NCBI RefSeq assembly: GCF_023856365.1
Contig: NC_064537.1
Coordinates: 1,958,001 to 2,022,000, forward strand
DNA length: 64,000 bases
Source of the DNA: Brienomyrus brachyistius
Taxonomy: Eukaryota > Chordata > Actinopteri > Osteoglossiformes > Mormyridae
Direction of reading: 5' to 3'
Both the position numbers and the translations under genes were made by a program. Of this stretch, positions 12,001 to 27,000 are shown in pieces. Every line of letters starts with the position of its first letter. The first letter of the stretch is position 1. The notes under the pieces are model-generated. The model did no database searches and was not told the origin of the DNA. It saw nothing but the letters and a program-made list of their open reading frames with translations.

Positions 12001-15000
12001 TGGGGGGGGGGGCTATTTTACTTTATTTTTAATGGCTCTGCTCTGCTGGTGAGTTGCACACATACAGTGTGGGGTGAGCTACAGCGAACTGGAAAAAAGC
12101 GAACAAAGCCGCAGTTGCTCTGCTGGAAGGGTCTCATGCTTTGAGATGATCCACGGAAACGGCAAAGGTCTGGTACTGCAAAGGAAACAAACTAGAGAAG
12201 AGGGCAGGCAAACTCTGAAATGCACAGGGACTTGAGAAACTTCCGCATATTTCGATTCTGAGAATGGAGCCCCCAGGATGGCCAGGCATTCGAGACCAAA
12301 CATATCGGCATCGGCGCGGAACATTCTGCCAGCTTCCATTCTACACTTTATAATGGAGGAGCGCGACCCCCCCAGGTTACCCCCTGAAGCCACACATCAG
12401 CTCTCACCTGCCTAGCGGCATAGCGTTGCCAGCCCCCCCCCCCCCCCCGATGGGCGAAGACGTTTTATGCTTCGTGGATGCAGGGCACGCCAGGAAGGCT
12501 TTCTAATGCAAATTGTCCCTCATTTCGCCTCATCTTCTCCGCTAAGTATTCCTAGAAACATTTAGCTAGCAATCACAGGAATGATTCGGTTCTGGAGCCG
12601 GCTGGGTGCATTGCTACTGCTACGAGGACCTTGGTGAGACCAGGCTGGAACATGGTAGTGAGGACTTGGATGTAGGTTGGAGATAGTGCCTTTCTGAGGA
12701 ATGACACTGCAGCCGAAGGTTAGGAACTAAACTACGGGACACAAAACGCCCAGCCACTGTCAGGATGTTTACTTGTATCCACATTATTTAGTAAGTATGT
12801 TTATGTTGGGCCTGCAGACAAAGCCCTGTAACACGAGCCAGAGCTGTGTTTAGGAAAAACCTTTTCAAGATGTACCAAACTGGGGGCACAAAGTAAATGC
12901 AAAAAGTGTCCTTTAAGATGAGGATGGGGACAGGACCGTCTGTCAGGGTATGGGGGACAAACCCCCCCACCCCAGGGTGTCTGAGGATGACTGGCAGTTT
13001 AAAAGACAAAGCAACAACACAGACTTCCACCAACACTTGGCAGGAGATGCACAAATCCAGCATTGAAGGGTGTCTGGACGTTCTTTACACTGCAGCAGGC
13101 GTGAATGTGGAACTCCAGTCTGATCAGGATATTAAAGATCAAAACAAGCAATTAACAACATAAAAAATAGAGAAACCAGATCAGCAAAACCAAATCGAGG
13201 TGAAGCTAAGATTAAATCACATTAGCTTGTGACCCCCCCCCCGTCGGGCTGGAGGATGTCAGACATACCTGATGCTAAATCAGATTTGGGGTGTTTGTCA
13301 TGGCCCAATCTGACACCTGAGACTGATACTCAAATGATCGAAAATGAAATTCAAAGCAATAGAAATGGTAGGTTTTATGCCCTCCTGTAAAATGCATATA
13401 ATATACTTGCTTCTCCTTTTGCTGTACTAACAGCCCATACTGCAAAGCATCGCTTCTACACCTCCACAGCTAAGGGACACGCCTTGTGTTTATGTGTCTC
13501 CCCGGCCTTTCGCCTTACCGTCTGATTGGTGGATTCGGGACTCATGCCCTCCTTGCTGATGGTGAGGCGGAAGGTGTAAGTGACGTTGGCCTCTAGCTCG
13601 CTGCCTGGGATGCCCAGAACAGGCCCGTTGGAGCCCAGGCCAAAGTTCAGGCTGGAGCAGTGCCCAGGACCCTGTGGCGAGACAAAGCAGTGAATGCTTT
13701 TTGACGGCCGATGATGTTTAGTTGGCTGGCGATATAAATCCCTATGAGTGAGGCACCAGGGCTTAGACAAGGAGATTTTCAACACACAGCATTTTTGGTA
13801 AGGTCTCAGTAAAGTCATTTCCTGTGGCTCGTACATTTATGGAGCTGGAATTATAGGTCTTTAACTTAATGACTGCCTGATCTATTTCTTCTCCAAAGAG
13901 GACCTATAATGTTTTCCATCAGGTCTCATGGACGTCTAATGGCGGCGGACCCTCAGGCTTTAGTTCTGTCTGCTGGCTGTTTCCCGGCTTTTTAAGAGAA
14001 TCATTTCATTATCTTCCATGCCGTTTTATTATTTCTGTAATGGGTTAGTCAGTCTTGCAGACAGTTGCTTGGGAAGAATGTTCACTTCGCAAGACGTCCG
14101 CGTAGGGAAGGGAGAGAGAGATGGTGTAGCTACAAGGGGTGACTAGACCCGAACCACTGCTTAATTATGGGAGTGTGGGCCGGCAAGAGTGGGCGGAGGG
14201 GTGGGATTTGCAACAGCCAGTTGGTCTGAGCCCAGGGCAGCTTTACAGTCCCACCCAGCTCCTCCTCGGTTTAAATGCTAACAAATTGAATGCACACCCC
14301 CTTGAGTGGGCCCATTCCAGCCACGTTAGGGGAGAAGGACCTCAGTCCTGTCACACTGACCAGGCCTCTGAGTCACTCCATCCCACGCAAGCTCACCAGC
14401 CAAGTATGAGTGGGCAGATGGAAAAGTACGTCTCTAAAGCTGGAGGCTTGAGCACAGAAGGATATTTTTGGGAGTCACCTCCCAGGAATATGATGATGTT
14501 TACATTTACATTCATTCAGCAGATGCTTGATCCAAAGCGACATGCAGTTCAGAAAACACAGTCAGACAGTCTCTGGGGCATCTGGAAGTAGAGAGTCTTG
14601 CTCAGGGGCCCAACGGTGAAATCATTCTCACAACCCTGGGATTTGTGACCTTCCAATCACAAGTACAGCATATTAACCCATTAAGCCACAACACCACTAA
14701 AATAGCAATCATGGTTTTAATGCAGGAGTCAGCACGTGGCTCAGTGGGCCAAGCCGCTGCGCCTGTGATCAGAAGGTCGCCAGTTCAGGCCTGGCCTCAG
14801 CATGTCTGTGGGTCCTTGAGCAAGGCCCTTAACCCCCCAGCTCCCTGGGTGTCGCTAAGGGTGGCTGCTGAACTTGCTCTCATGGACAGCAAGACGGGGG
14901 AGGTGAAAAGAGAATTTCCCTATGGGGGTCAATAAACTATCAATTATTATTATTGTTATATTCCAGTGCACCAATATCTCACTTTCAGCTGGGAAAACCC

Positions 15001-18000
15001 TGCTAGCCCTGGTAAAACACTTCAAATATTTGTGTACACTTACAGAACGGAGCGCAGGCAGTCTTACCTTGGAGGTTTTAAGACACTCCCACAGGTAGGT
15101 CAGAAGGGACTGGTTTTCGGGCTCCAGATTAGGGTCATAGGACTGCTCTGCACTTAGCTGTAAATCCTGGGTCTTGGACCAGACTCTGAAGTTGCCGCCT
15201 TCTATAATGGGTACGAGCTTTCCAGCCACCACGCTCAGCTGGAGGCAGACGGTCTTGCGAAGCGGGATGCCGAGGTACGACAAGGAAAAAACAGTGCTAT
15301 AGTTGCCTGGCTGCAGCGCCATCTTCGGGATGGACAGCTGCAGCTTTGTAACATCCACCTCAGCAGGGAGCAGAATCTTGGCATGCTTTGGGGGATTGAC
15401 ACATGCTGGAGTGCTGAATATCTCCCACAGGTACTCCATGCGGTATCGAACGCAGCCCTTCAGATCCACACTGGCCTCCAACAAGTTGGGCTGTGAGCGG
15501 CGGATTACCAGCCGTTGGGCATGGCTAAGCTGCACTGTTGGCTCCTCACACATCAGGACCTGAATAGCTACAGTGACCTGGCCCATGACCCAACTCAAAA
15601 GGTTGCTGGCGTTTGCATGGACTACATAAGTTCCTGGCATTGAGAATAAATGGGTGATGGATAATGAGTTGGAGGTCTGCAGTGCTGTACCGTCCCCGAA
15701 ATTCCACTGGAAGGTGGCTGGAGTGAACTGGGGGTACACTGATGCCCGGAAAGACACTGACTTGTTTATGAAGGTATTCTGGGGTTGGGCTTCAAGGCGG
15801 ACCGAGGTCAGGATGTTCTGGACTTGTATGTCTTTGGTCACATTGTGGGACCCCAGAGAATTGACTGCACAAAGATAAATAGTGAGGAGTCCACTTTCAT
15901 TCGGAGTATAGGTCACGTCAGGCCCTATGACGGCTTGCTTAGTCCCATGGTGAAGGTCAAACGTCCAGAGGATGGTAACGCGGTCTCCTGTCTGTATCTC
16001 TGCACTGAAATGTTTCGGAATGCCCACAGGGATGGCTGCCTCACAGCAGTTGACCATAGTTAGACGGCTGATGGGTTCCATGACATTGACCACGGTGCTC
16101 ACTCTCTCAGAGCTAATCTGGTTATGAGCTGTCAGATTGACCACGTAGTCGTCCACTCGTGTGAACTGATGGACGTACGTGTGGTTGGTGAGTACCACCG
16201 TGGAGTCGCCACTGATACTCAACACAAAGCTGACTGAGGTCCCAGAAGTGATGGAAATTTTGAATTCCACGCTTTCCCTCGGAGCCACAGAGCCCTTGCT
16301 AACCTTCAGCTCCAGGCCCTTAATTTTGTCCTGAACAGTGAAATCTCTGCTAACAGCTTCGGCGCTGACATTGTTTGCTGCATTTAAAGTGATTCTGAAA
16401 ACTCCAATGGTAGAGAAATTATGGGTCACATTCTGCTCCATTTCTGTACTTTCAGGAAAGTACCATGTCCATGAGACGTTGGTACCTGTTTGGCAAACTC
16501 CCTGAAATGAAACCGTTGTTCCAGACATGACAAAGTTCTGTTCCGTTACATCAGTGGCTAAAAATGTGACCCCTGATACAGGTTCCTGCACTGTAATCCA
16601 TACTGAGACGTTCTGCAAGCTAACATCATTTGAAACTTCCACTTGTACCAGCTTCAGACCAGGGTTATCAAACTGGTGATCAAGGAATGGAACACTTCTG
16701 TTTATAGTGAGGTTATCTACATGCCACAAGTACCTCAGGTTGGAACCACTAGTCACAGATACTGTCATACTGGTAGAGTTGTTCAATGCCACTGGATTAG
16801 GTTTGACAGATAAGGACAGTGAGCCAACTATGTCCAGGAACTCAATAGTCCTGTTAACGCTGATCTGGCCAAGAAGATTTCTGGCATTGAGGAAGACATT
16901 GCAGGGCCCTGGTCGAGAGAAGCTCACATTAATGGCTCTTCCACTGAGATTCTGCTGAGCCTCCTGATCTTTCAAGAGGTCCCAGCTAAAGGATATGTTA
17001 GTTCCCTCTCGGACGGTAGCTTGCAAGTGAAGGACTTTATTGGTAGCAAAGCAGCAACTATCTCCAAGGTCCTCAGATACAATTTGCAGCCCTTCAACCT
17101 CCCTCTGCACAAAAATGAAAATGCTGGCTTGCATGGAGCTGATCTTGTTTTCGGCTGTCACGATGACATTAAATGTGCCAACGGACTTGAAGGTATAATG
17201 GGTGTGATAATGGGAGCTGAGGATGGGTGTACAGCGGTCACAGAGGATCCAGGAGTAGCGCACATCATCTCCTTGCTCCAAGTGAGCCTCAAAGTCAACG
17301 GAGGTGTTGAGCGGTACTTTGGTCAGGCTGGCGTTGATAGTCAGGCCTTGAATGGGCGCGATGACTGCCACTGTGATTTCAGTGCTGTTCCCACTCACTT
17401 CATTATTCCCTATCAGGCTGATGTTAAAGTAGCCGGAGCAGTTGTATATGTGCGTGATGTTATTTCCACTCAAGACATTGCCATCGCCAAAGTCCCAGGT
17501 GTAATGGACCTTTGAGGACCCGGAAGAAGCAGTAAACATATAGGCCTGGTGCAGTGTTAGGTTGTTGAACTTGGTACCGTTATGCTGTATCACCACCAAG
17601 CCAACAGCATCCTGCACCTCAATCAAGGCTGTGTTGTTGCTACAGGATATATTGTTGAGCACAGTGACCATCACCAGATACTGACCTGGGTTCTTGTAAG
17701 TGAATGCCATCATCTTTTCTCCTCGGACTGAAGATTCATTAATACCAAAGTCCCAAAGGTAGGTGTACTCAAATTCGGGGAAGGCACTGACAACAAAGGT
17801 GCTTTCTTCACCTAGTCTAGTGTACTTGCTACCGGGAACAAGTGAGACATTGGTGACCACAGGCTGTACACAGACCCAGGCAAAAAAGTTAGCCTTGTTC
17901 ACTTTACTGGACAGCAGCAGTGAGAGGTGGTAGTTTCCACTTGTAGAGAACATGTGTGTTACTCTGGGGCTTCCATGGACTGTGAAGTTGGGTGTGCCGT

Positions 18001-21000
18001 CCCCAAAGCTCCACTCGTATGTGTAGATAGAGAAGTTTCCTGACACAAATGCATTGAAGCTTATATTGGTGACCTCCTGGATACAGCCTGAGGGATCTAG
18101 CCAAACCACCTGTAGGACAAACACCTGAACCTGCAGAATGACTGACTGGATGCTCACTGCATTGGTGGATGTGATGTTTACTGTATAGAAGCCATCCTTC
18201 TTGTAGATGTGTTCCACCTGTGATTCTTGGCTACTTATCACTTTCCCGTCACCCATGTCAAAGATCCAGGTGATGTTGTTACCAGTTTCCACGCAAGCAT
18301 CGATCACCGTGGGTGTGTTGAACTCTGTGGGAGCCGATGAGGAGGCCGTAAGTCCTCGGATTTCCTCTGACACCAGCACCTCTGTGTAGTTTGCCAGGTG
18401 GCTGATGGTGTTGTTGATGGACACGGAAATGTTGTAGATACCCCAATGGGAAAAAGTGTGCTGGACACGCCGCTCTCGCCCTTGCAAAAGTTGGGAACCA
18501 TCCCCAAAATCCCAGGTGTAGATGATACCATAAGCTGAAGGCAGGGGATGAGCCTCAAAAATCATGGGACTTCCTGTTAGCAACGGTCTGGAGTCGGTCA
18601 TGATCTCCACTTTAGTCAGTATACTGTAGACAAACACATCTATCTTTTGGCTCTTGTTTTGATACTGGTTGAACACGGACACGATGAGAGTGTATTCGCC
18701 TGCAATAGCAGAAACAGAAAATAAAGCAAGAAAGAAATAAAGCAAGGTAGTAATACCGCAGGCCACGATTCCCCATCCTTTATGCAAAATACAAACAGAT
18801 GACTGCAGAACTACTCAAACTACTCAATCCTTCGTTGTCTCTCCATGACAATATAGATCTATTCCGTATTCTCCTCTAGACGGGACTAGGTCAGTAATGC
18901 CAAAAGACAAAATGCTATTTACCTGGCTGTGAATAAATGTAGGTGACATTCTTCTTCAAGGTGATCAGATTGGTGGAGTCATCAGGGAATAAAATAGAGT
19001 TCTCATAGGGAGGTTTGTACTGGTACACCCTGTAATCTCCATCCCCAAAGGTCCACCTGGAGCAGGATAAAACCATGTACCATGGATGTACAGTACTGAA
19101 GGGAAGGCTGCAGAGAATCTCCCCTCTTATCTGGGCCTCCAGCCTTTGGTCTCCTCCATGAATTCAGTCATAATGAAAATGTTTTTACTGAACTGCAGAG
19201 TCTACAACCATCTCTCACCATTATTAACCTAAAAACAGCTCAGGGTTGTTTACACTTGGGCTGAGACTATTCACTCAAAAAGGAAAAGAAAATGATGTAA
19301 CTACTGAGAAACCCTAAATTGTGAGGGAGGCCCTGGGTTTGTAAATCTAAACGCACCAGGCAGCTGCAGGAACATTTTAAAGGCAAAGAAGTGGAAACTG
19401 AGGAAGCAGGCAGAGCTGCAGTGGAGGGAAAATTCCTGTCAGCGATCTTTGGTAACCATGGGACTGTAAATCAAGCACATTGCGTAGCGGAGACATCAAC
19501 ATGGGGAGGAGGCTACAGGCTCATCTGTGATTGCAATCTACCTTCTGCGCTTGGCTGCACGCAGGCCCGGCCCACCCTTACAGTCTCATAAAGGTGTCAG
19601 GTCAGAAGCCGATGGACCGGCCTCCTACTCAGCCGTGTCTCTACATGTGCCCATTCTGCAGACCATGTCTGCCTGACCAAGAGGTTTGGCTCATGAGCTT
19701 TTCTGTCACAATCAGGTTTGCCTTTCCAATGAAAATAACTCTCACACCTGGACATAACACTTTCAACTTGAAGCAAATAAGCCATTTTTCACCTGGAATG
19801 AAATGCTGCTGTGAAGTCTAAGGATAAGGTAAGGGAAGGGTTTGCAGCATACTGCCCAGGGGAGATTGAATTTCATGTACCATATTGTGGCCTCCACAGA
19901 AATATCCATGGTGATGGATACAGAGAAGGTCTGGTTCGAACCCTGAGTGACAATGGATGGGACACCTTCCACGGTCAGCTCGCCCATGGGCTTCATCTGG
20001 TCCACTGTCACGTTGTAGTGCTCTGTCAGGTTGCTCACATGGTTCTGTGCTGTCACCTACGGGGAAAACCAAGATTACATACAACGATGAGGCCCAGTCA
20101 CCACATCTATTTGGTCCAGACAGATTTCTTCTGTACCTGCACGTTCAATGGAAAATGCAATTTATTGGCGGTATTCGAAATATAACAGATCACCAATGAG
20201 AAATCACAAGCCATGTGATTGGTCAACATGGACATCCATTTGGGAAGTAAGAATTAAAAAGCAGTAATGGATTTAGTGACCCAAAGAGAAATTGCGATGG
20301 ATACTCACTGATAGTTTGTAGACAGCATCGTTCTGGTAAATGATGTTGAGCACCGTGTTGTAGTATGTAAAGTGAGGCTTGTCATCTACTGTCCACTTGA
20401 AGGTTGGGTCTGATCCTTCTTCCACCGTTGCCATGTAACTCTGCAGGGGTCACAGTGTGAACAGTCAGGTCATGGAAAGAACGGGACAAGCGGAATGTGA
20501 CAGACTCCAACGCGGAAAGCTGTGAAGAAAGGGAGCAATGTGGGAAGGCCGGGTGGCTTACCACTAAGGTGTTCATTAACACCCTTCGGTTGGGGTGGGG
20601 CACGATCTTCAGGCCCCTGAGGGGCACTTCCACCTTCACGCTAACCGTTACGTTAGCGGAGGTCACCTTGCTGCGTGCTATGAGAACCAGCACTGGGGGG
20701 GGAGAGTCACCCAACGGTATCTCCAGGTAGGCAAAGAGCGTATCGTTATGAGGGTTTGACTGGCACTCCTCCACGACAGACTCCAGTTCAGGGGGACAAT
20801 GAGGAAGGAATGAGAAATTCTGGTTGCCCCCCTGCCAGCTGGCCAGGGCCTCATGCCAGGAGCGGATTCTGGCCAGCAGAAAGGTCTGGTTGATGGGGAA
20901 GTAGATGGTGCCGTTCTGGCTTGGCGGGTAGACCACGGTAAGTGCCATGGGGGGCACCACGCTGATGTTGCATGATGCCTGGCTGGGAAAGTCGGGGTCA

Positions 21001-24000
21001 TTGGATGTGACCTCAAAGCTGTAAACGCCGGGATCAGGCAGACCTCTCTGGAGGAGCTGGCCTGGGATATGTTCGTCCACCATCCCAGTGTATAGCACCC
21101 TGATTGGACACATCGCCTCCTCAATCCAGGTCGCATCTTCGGTGATGTTTATGGTGTCGTTGAACCAGTTGGAGTGGTTGAGTGCTAAAAAGCTCTGTCT
21201 CCATGGGGACGAGTGGTTTGTGCTGCACTGAAGAAGACCCCCGGGACCAGAGTTGTGCTGTAGGGCAATGAAGTCACCCCAAGAGACCTCTAAGTCTGCA
21301 ACCTGCTCCTGTACCTGGGAGAAGGCAAGGAGATGAGTCTGAAGAGCAGGATCATCCCGAAACAAGGGTGGGTGTACCCTTGCATCTATGTGATATGGGT
21401 ATCCCTCCACTTTGCCCTTAGCTAGAGCTCTATAAGCATCAACACACACGGTCAACTGCTAACAAGGGTTAGGTTAATCAGAAGTTACTCCCTCACCAGC
21501 TGGTGTCTGGCTTCTCCAGCCTCCAGAGTAAAGGTATAGTCATGGACCAGGTTGTACTTGGGCAGGGTGGCCTCCAGAGGAAGGGCGTTGGCACTGGAGC
21601 AGTTGGGGCAGGAGCTCGGGGTGCAGGGGCTGCTGAGGGGCAGGCAGTGGCTCTTGAAGCCACACCACTGCTGCAAAGGTAGGCAGGTCTCTTGGAAAAC
21701 GTCATTCAGCTCCTGGGCCTGGCAGACAGCAATGGGGGCACACAGCTCCCCACACCCTGAGAAGAAGGAAGCACAGGTCTAAGAAAGTCATGCATAAAAT
21801 CACCTGTGCTGACCCCTATGGCTGACCTAAGCTCTGGGATTTTTTCCAGTGAAATCCAGTATCAGTAAGAACGTAACTAGAATTTCGGAATATGTCGACG
21901 TCACATTTCCGGCGCACATTTTTATAGGCAGGACTCCTGATGTGAGGAAGCCTTAGGACTCACTGACAGTAAGCGAATGAATTTCATGAGCATGTGAGTG
22001 CGCAGTAACTGAGCCAGAGGAGGGTCTTCATTTGAATAAAACACTAAGAAATCTTTGCTTAAAGAGGGGGCTGACCTTGATATTCAGGCATCTCTGTAAT
22101 TTAAATGACCAAAGTGAAATGAAGCCAGTTGTCATTTGTGCAAGAACAGCTACACTGGAATATATTTTTTCACGTATCCCATCATGCACTCCTTTAAAAA
22201 GACAAACACACACATATAGAGGCGAGAGTGAAGCCTGGGCTCTGAGGGCAGGTCCATCACCCCTGGAGTCGAGGGCCTGAAAGAGATACGATTATACTTC
22301 CGAGTATGGGGTTCAAAACGACAACCTACTGATCACCGGCACAGAGGCCTAACCTATTCTTGACAGTCCTCCCACATACTGAACAAAGTCGCTGCAAAAT
22401 CCACTCTCAATGCACCCAACGCGGAGGAGCTTCGATATTGTCATTTCCTCTGCCTTCCACTGCTGTCTGTGTGTTGCATGTGAATAGGAAAGCCAGTCAG
22501 TACACTTACATGCACACTAAGGACATTAAATTATTGTGTTAGTCCAACTAAAATCGCACAAAATCAAATTTCTTGAAGTCGGACTACGGCACTCAGATAA
22601 TGCGATTGGGAGTCGAGTTACTCCTGCATGTGTACGGTAAATCGGATACAAACTGGCCTGGGTGCCCTGTGCATGCCAATTAAAGCCGATATGCAGAAGA
22701 AGCTTGGAGCAGAGCAGAGGCCATGCAGCATGTACGAAATGTACGGCGCCAGAAAGCTGTCCGATTCACCGCTCAACTAACGGGCGCTTCTCCACCGCAC
22801 CAGGTACCGTACTTCTGTACTTCAAGAAGGTACGAACAGTGCTGGTTTTCCACTGGCGTAAAAGCCGGTACCGGTGCTGAATGACATCACAACGCGTGGC
22901 GGGTATTTTGTACTGAATTCGAAAGTTGGCTGAAGTATATGACAGGACTGAACAAGGTGCGATACTGATACCAACATCGCATGTTATGCACATCCAATTC
23001 TTACTTTGCTACTCAGCTAGATTAAGATCGGTCTTTTTCTTAATTTCAGTTTGGTACAGATCTTATAGCGCGGGGAGTTTAAGTCTCGCAAAAACATTTT
23101 TATACTGTCAAAGGAAAAAAAAAACTTAGCAAATTTGGCAATTTTTATTATTCCTTTTCAAGATTATCTAGTCTATGTTTAAAAATCAGTTAAAGTTTAT
23201 CTCCGCTGTTTTTGCATGAGCGCTGTGCTGCATGTGTTCTCCAAGACAATCATAATCATTTTCATCCTTGCCACTTAAATCACTCCTTGATGAGTTCATC
23301 GGAAATTTATGTTGAACTTCCTTTTTTGTTTCATAAATACGCCAATATGTATTACGACAAAATCACATTGCAATATTTGAAACATTTCCAGTATCATGCT
23401 GTCATAGTATATTATACAAAGTACTTTATTTCTTGTTAATCTTGATCTTCTGATCAGGTCGCAGTTAAAGCTCATGTCACTGCATTTGTCCACGCAACTA
23501 TTACTTTAAATTTCTTTATTGTACATCTGTAACTTAATAGATCAACCGGAAAAAGCCCAATACTACCAAGAAGCCATATCGCCACCTACTGTAGCGTAAT
23601 GGATTCCCCTCCCCTGCATGTATACTGGGACAAGGACAGCAGTCCCATTAAATGCCGTAGTTGGGCTGTAACCATAGCTGAGAGGTGGGAGAACATGTGA
23701 GAGAGTTTGGTGGGAGGGTTTCAGAGGGAACTGACCCTGCCATAAGTACACGGTGCTGTCCCGATCGTAAGGCATAAGGCAGGTCTGTGTATGAGCTGCG
23801 GTGGGGGGAGGGGCGGAGCTTACCCGGCTGCAGGAGGTGCAGGCCCTCGCAGTCCGGCCTGTACACCTGGAGCCGCACCTGCGTGTCCCCGCTGAGATCC
23901 TGCGTGATAAACTCCAGCGAGGACAGGCGGCCGTTTTGCAGGAAGGCCATCGCGGGAAACAGCAGCAGCTGCAGAGGCAGAGGCCGGCACTGATCAGCGA

Positions 24001-27000
24001 ATTGTTAAGGGGGGGAGCGAAGACATGAGGACAGAACTTTTTAGGCTGAAATTCTAGTGGGGGGGGGGCAGGGAGATCAAATATCCTGGTTATCTGGCTG
24101 GGTGGTGCAAATTTTTAAATGATGTATGTGAAATATGTTCGGATCATGGCGTCCCTTTGGTCATGGTGGGGGGGTCAGCGGGTGAGCCCGGCATGGCGTC
24201 CTCCTCACCTCCACACCCCTGGACGGAGTCTCCAGCGCAGGGGATGCCACAAGCTTGCTGGAGAGGGACTGATGAGTGTGGAACACCACGGTACCGGCGA
24301 TGAGGATGCTGGCGTTTGGCACGGTTACTGATTGGCGGGGGGGGGGGGGGGGGAGAAAATGGTCAGATGGCAGATATCTGTGTGTTTTTGTCACCCAAAG
24401 CACAGGCGGTTCAGGTTAAAGGTCTAGTTCTGGAACAGCTGAAGTCTATATGGTCCGGAGATGATAATGGTGCCCCCTTGTGGTTCTGTGTCCTGACACT
24501 CACTGGCAGACTGAGGACACTGTGCTCCAAACCACTGCCCAGGATTATGCTGCAGATAAATCTGCAGGATGAGACTGTGCTTCCCATTACACTGACTGGG
24601 TCCATGTGCATTCAGACACCAGCAAGGAATGGATCCTACAGCGTCCAGCGCCCCCCATTGGCTAATCACAGAGAATCCCCTCTATCCTTCCCCTGACCAG
24701 TGGGCTCTGTATAATTACCTCTGGATTCAGGGAGTCTCACAGTCTCACTTTATTCGATGCTCGGGGGAAGGGGGGGGTTGGGGGGTGTTCTCGGCGGGGA
24801 GGTCCTGTTCTTCCACTCACCAAAATATCTCTTGAAGCCACATTATTATTTTAGAAAGCTGGGCTGGGAGACTACTGTTCTCACACCCCCTCATCAGCCC
24901 CCAGTGCGTGAAAAAGAACGATCTTTAAACAAACAACTGTTTCAAAACAAACAGAACATAAAGTGCTTCCCCTAATCTCTCTTAGAGGGAAGGAGCTCAG
25001 AAATGACTCATATCCTACATAAATAACCCACACAGAGGTGGCAAGAGGCCTGGTACTGCCTCTCGGAGCGTCATGCATCGGCCTCTCAGCTCAGACGGTC
25101 CAGTTTAGCTCCCAGAGATGCAGGCCGCCCTTCTTGTCAGAACATCACAGATCTCTCTTGGAGGTACTGCTGATTCTGCATATGGGTTCATTGTAACGGG
25201 GCTCCTAACTGGAGATAATCCGACAGCGTTCAAGCATCAGCAGCAGCTAAATGCAACCTGGTCACACACAGAACACATTTCCAATTTCAAGCTCCTTCCT
25301 GTTCACTCTGGCTTCTCCTCCAAGACCTTCAGCGTAGTCTGTCTCCCCCAACCGCAAGTCCAAAGGCAAACAAACACATTTTTGAACAAGTTCCCTGGCA
25401 GCCTGCAGATTAATTGGACTTGAAGAATGGCCTCCCCCCTGCCCCCCCCCAAGCGTACAGCAGCAACAATAATGTGTAAGAAGACCTTTCCTCTTTCATC
25501 TTAGTGAAAAAAGTACACAAACCTCCCCCAACCACAGACATTAGGATTAAAACAGAATGAAAACACAATTGGCAGACCAGCATCAACACTAATGTGCGTA
25601 TAACAGAGGGCCGCTGGGCTGTTTGCTACCCGCCAGGCCGCACTGCCGTAAAGAACACCCCGTCGTCTGAGCGGAAAACCCGTGACACAGCCAACGTTTC
25701 TGAGAAGTTTCCAGCAACTGCTCTGCATCAGCTCCTCAGAAATACATCAGCTGTAAAATAACACGGACGGAGGAACGCATCCTCACAGCGAAGGGGCCAA
25801 GGCAGCTCCGTAAACAGGACTGTACCTTCCGGTTTGAACTCGCAGACAAAGGCCCTCGTGGCGCTGCAGGGGTGCGAGCTGACCTGGCCGCTGGAGTTCA
25901 GCGACACACACACGTTTCCAGGCACCAGCAGGGCGCGGGTGCGTGTTCCGCCCTCTGCCAGCAGGGCGTTGGCACCACTGACCCAACGGAGCGATCCAGG
26001 GATGTCGATGTCACTCAGTCCCAGCCAGACACCGCGCTCCCTACAGAACAGGGCACAGTAAATGTGCGTTAGACCCACGAGGCTCTCAGTGGGGTCACTG
26101 CCAGCCTGTCTGTCTGCCTGCCTGCCAGCCTGTCTGCCTGCCTGTCAGCCAGCCAGCCTGCCTGCCTGTCAGCCAGCCAGCCTGCCTGCCTGTCTGCCAG
26201 CCAGCCTGCCTGCCTGTCTGCCAGCCTGCCTGCCTATCTGCCTGCCTGCCTGTCTGCCAGCCAGCCTGCCTGCCTGCTCAGAAAACACACCAAGGTTGGT
26301 GCTGTACCTTTCAATGAAGTGGAAAAGGCATCAGTTTCAACACCTTTTCTGATCTCAGATTTCTACGGATTAACCCTGAGTGCAGACCCCACACAGGCCA
26401 GGAGTCACCTGCTACCGATTCCTTCGGACTGTGGTGAGTAGTGATTTCCCAGAAGCCCTTGCAGAACCATCTGTCACATGTCAGCTTGTGTACGAGTGCT
26501 GGGTAAGATGGGTGCCAACTTTCATTTTTAATTTTTTGGATGGCATGGGTCCTGATCTCTGCTGAGGGGTCAGGTGGTATATTATTATTTTCAACGCATC
26601 TATTTTCACACATATGTGCACACACACACACACACACCCAGACACAGACAAAGACATAGACACACACACACGCACACACACACATAGCTTTGTAATTATA
26701 TCTTTGTGGGGACTCTCCATTCCTTTCTGTAGGGAAAACTCCAATTACAACGGGACCACCCCCTAACCCCTACCCAGGCCTGACCAGTTAACCAAACAAA
26801 ATACGAGACTTTTGACATTATTACTTTTTGATTGCATTCACAGATCTTTGTGGGGACCTAAAAAATGGTCCCCCACAATGTCAAAATAAAAGGTTTTTTT
26901 ACATTCTATGAGACATTTGGTCCCCACAATGTATTATAAACATAATCTACGCGCGTATATGCACGCACACACTCCTTCAGCGCACTTCATTTTCACTGCG

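Larger units (their letters stand above)
13672..15067 (-). other. pkd1 intron 15
   Basis: Carries two tRNA-derived SINE-like elements in opposite orientations (about 14498-14700 minus, 14726-14950 plus). No exon seen. Confidence 0.8.

Noticed and set aside
17021..17515. 164-codon plus-strand frame opposite exon 15
   Set aside because: An antisense shadow of a conserved coding exon, with no domain of its own.
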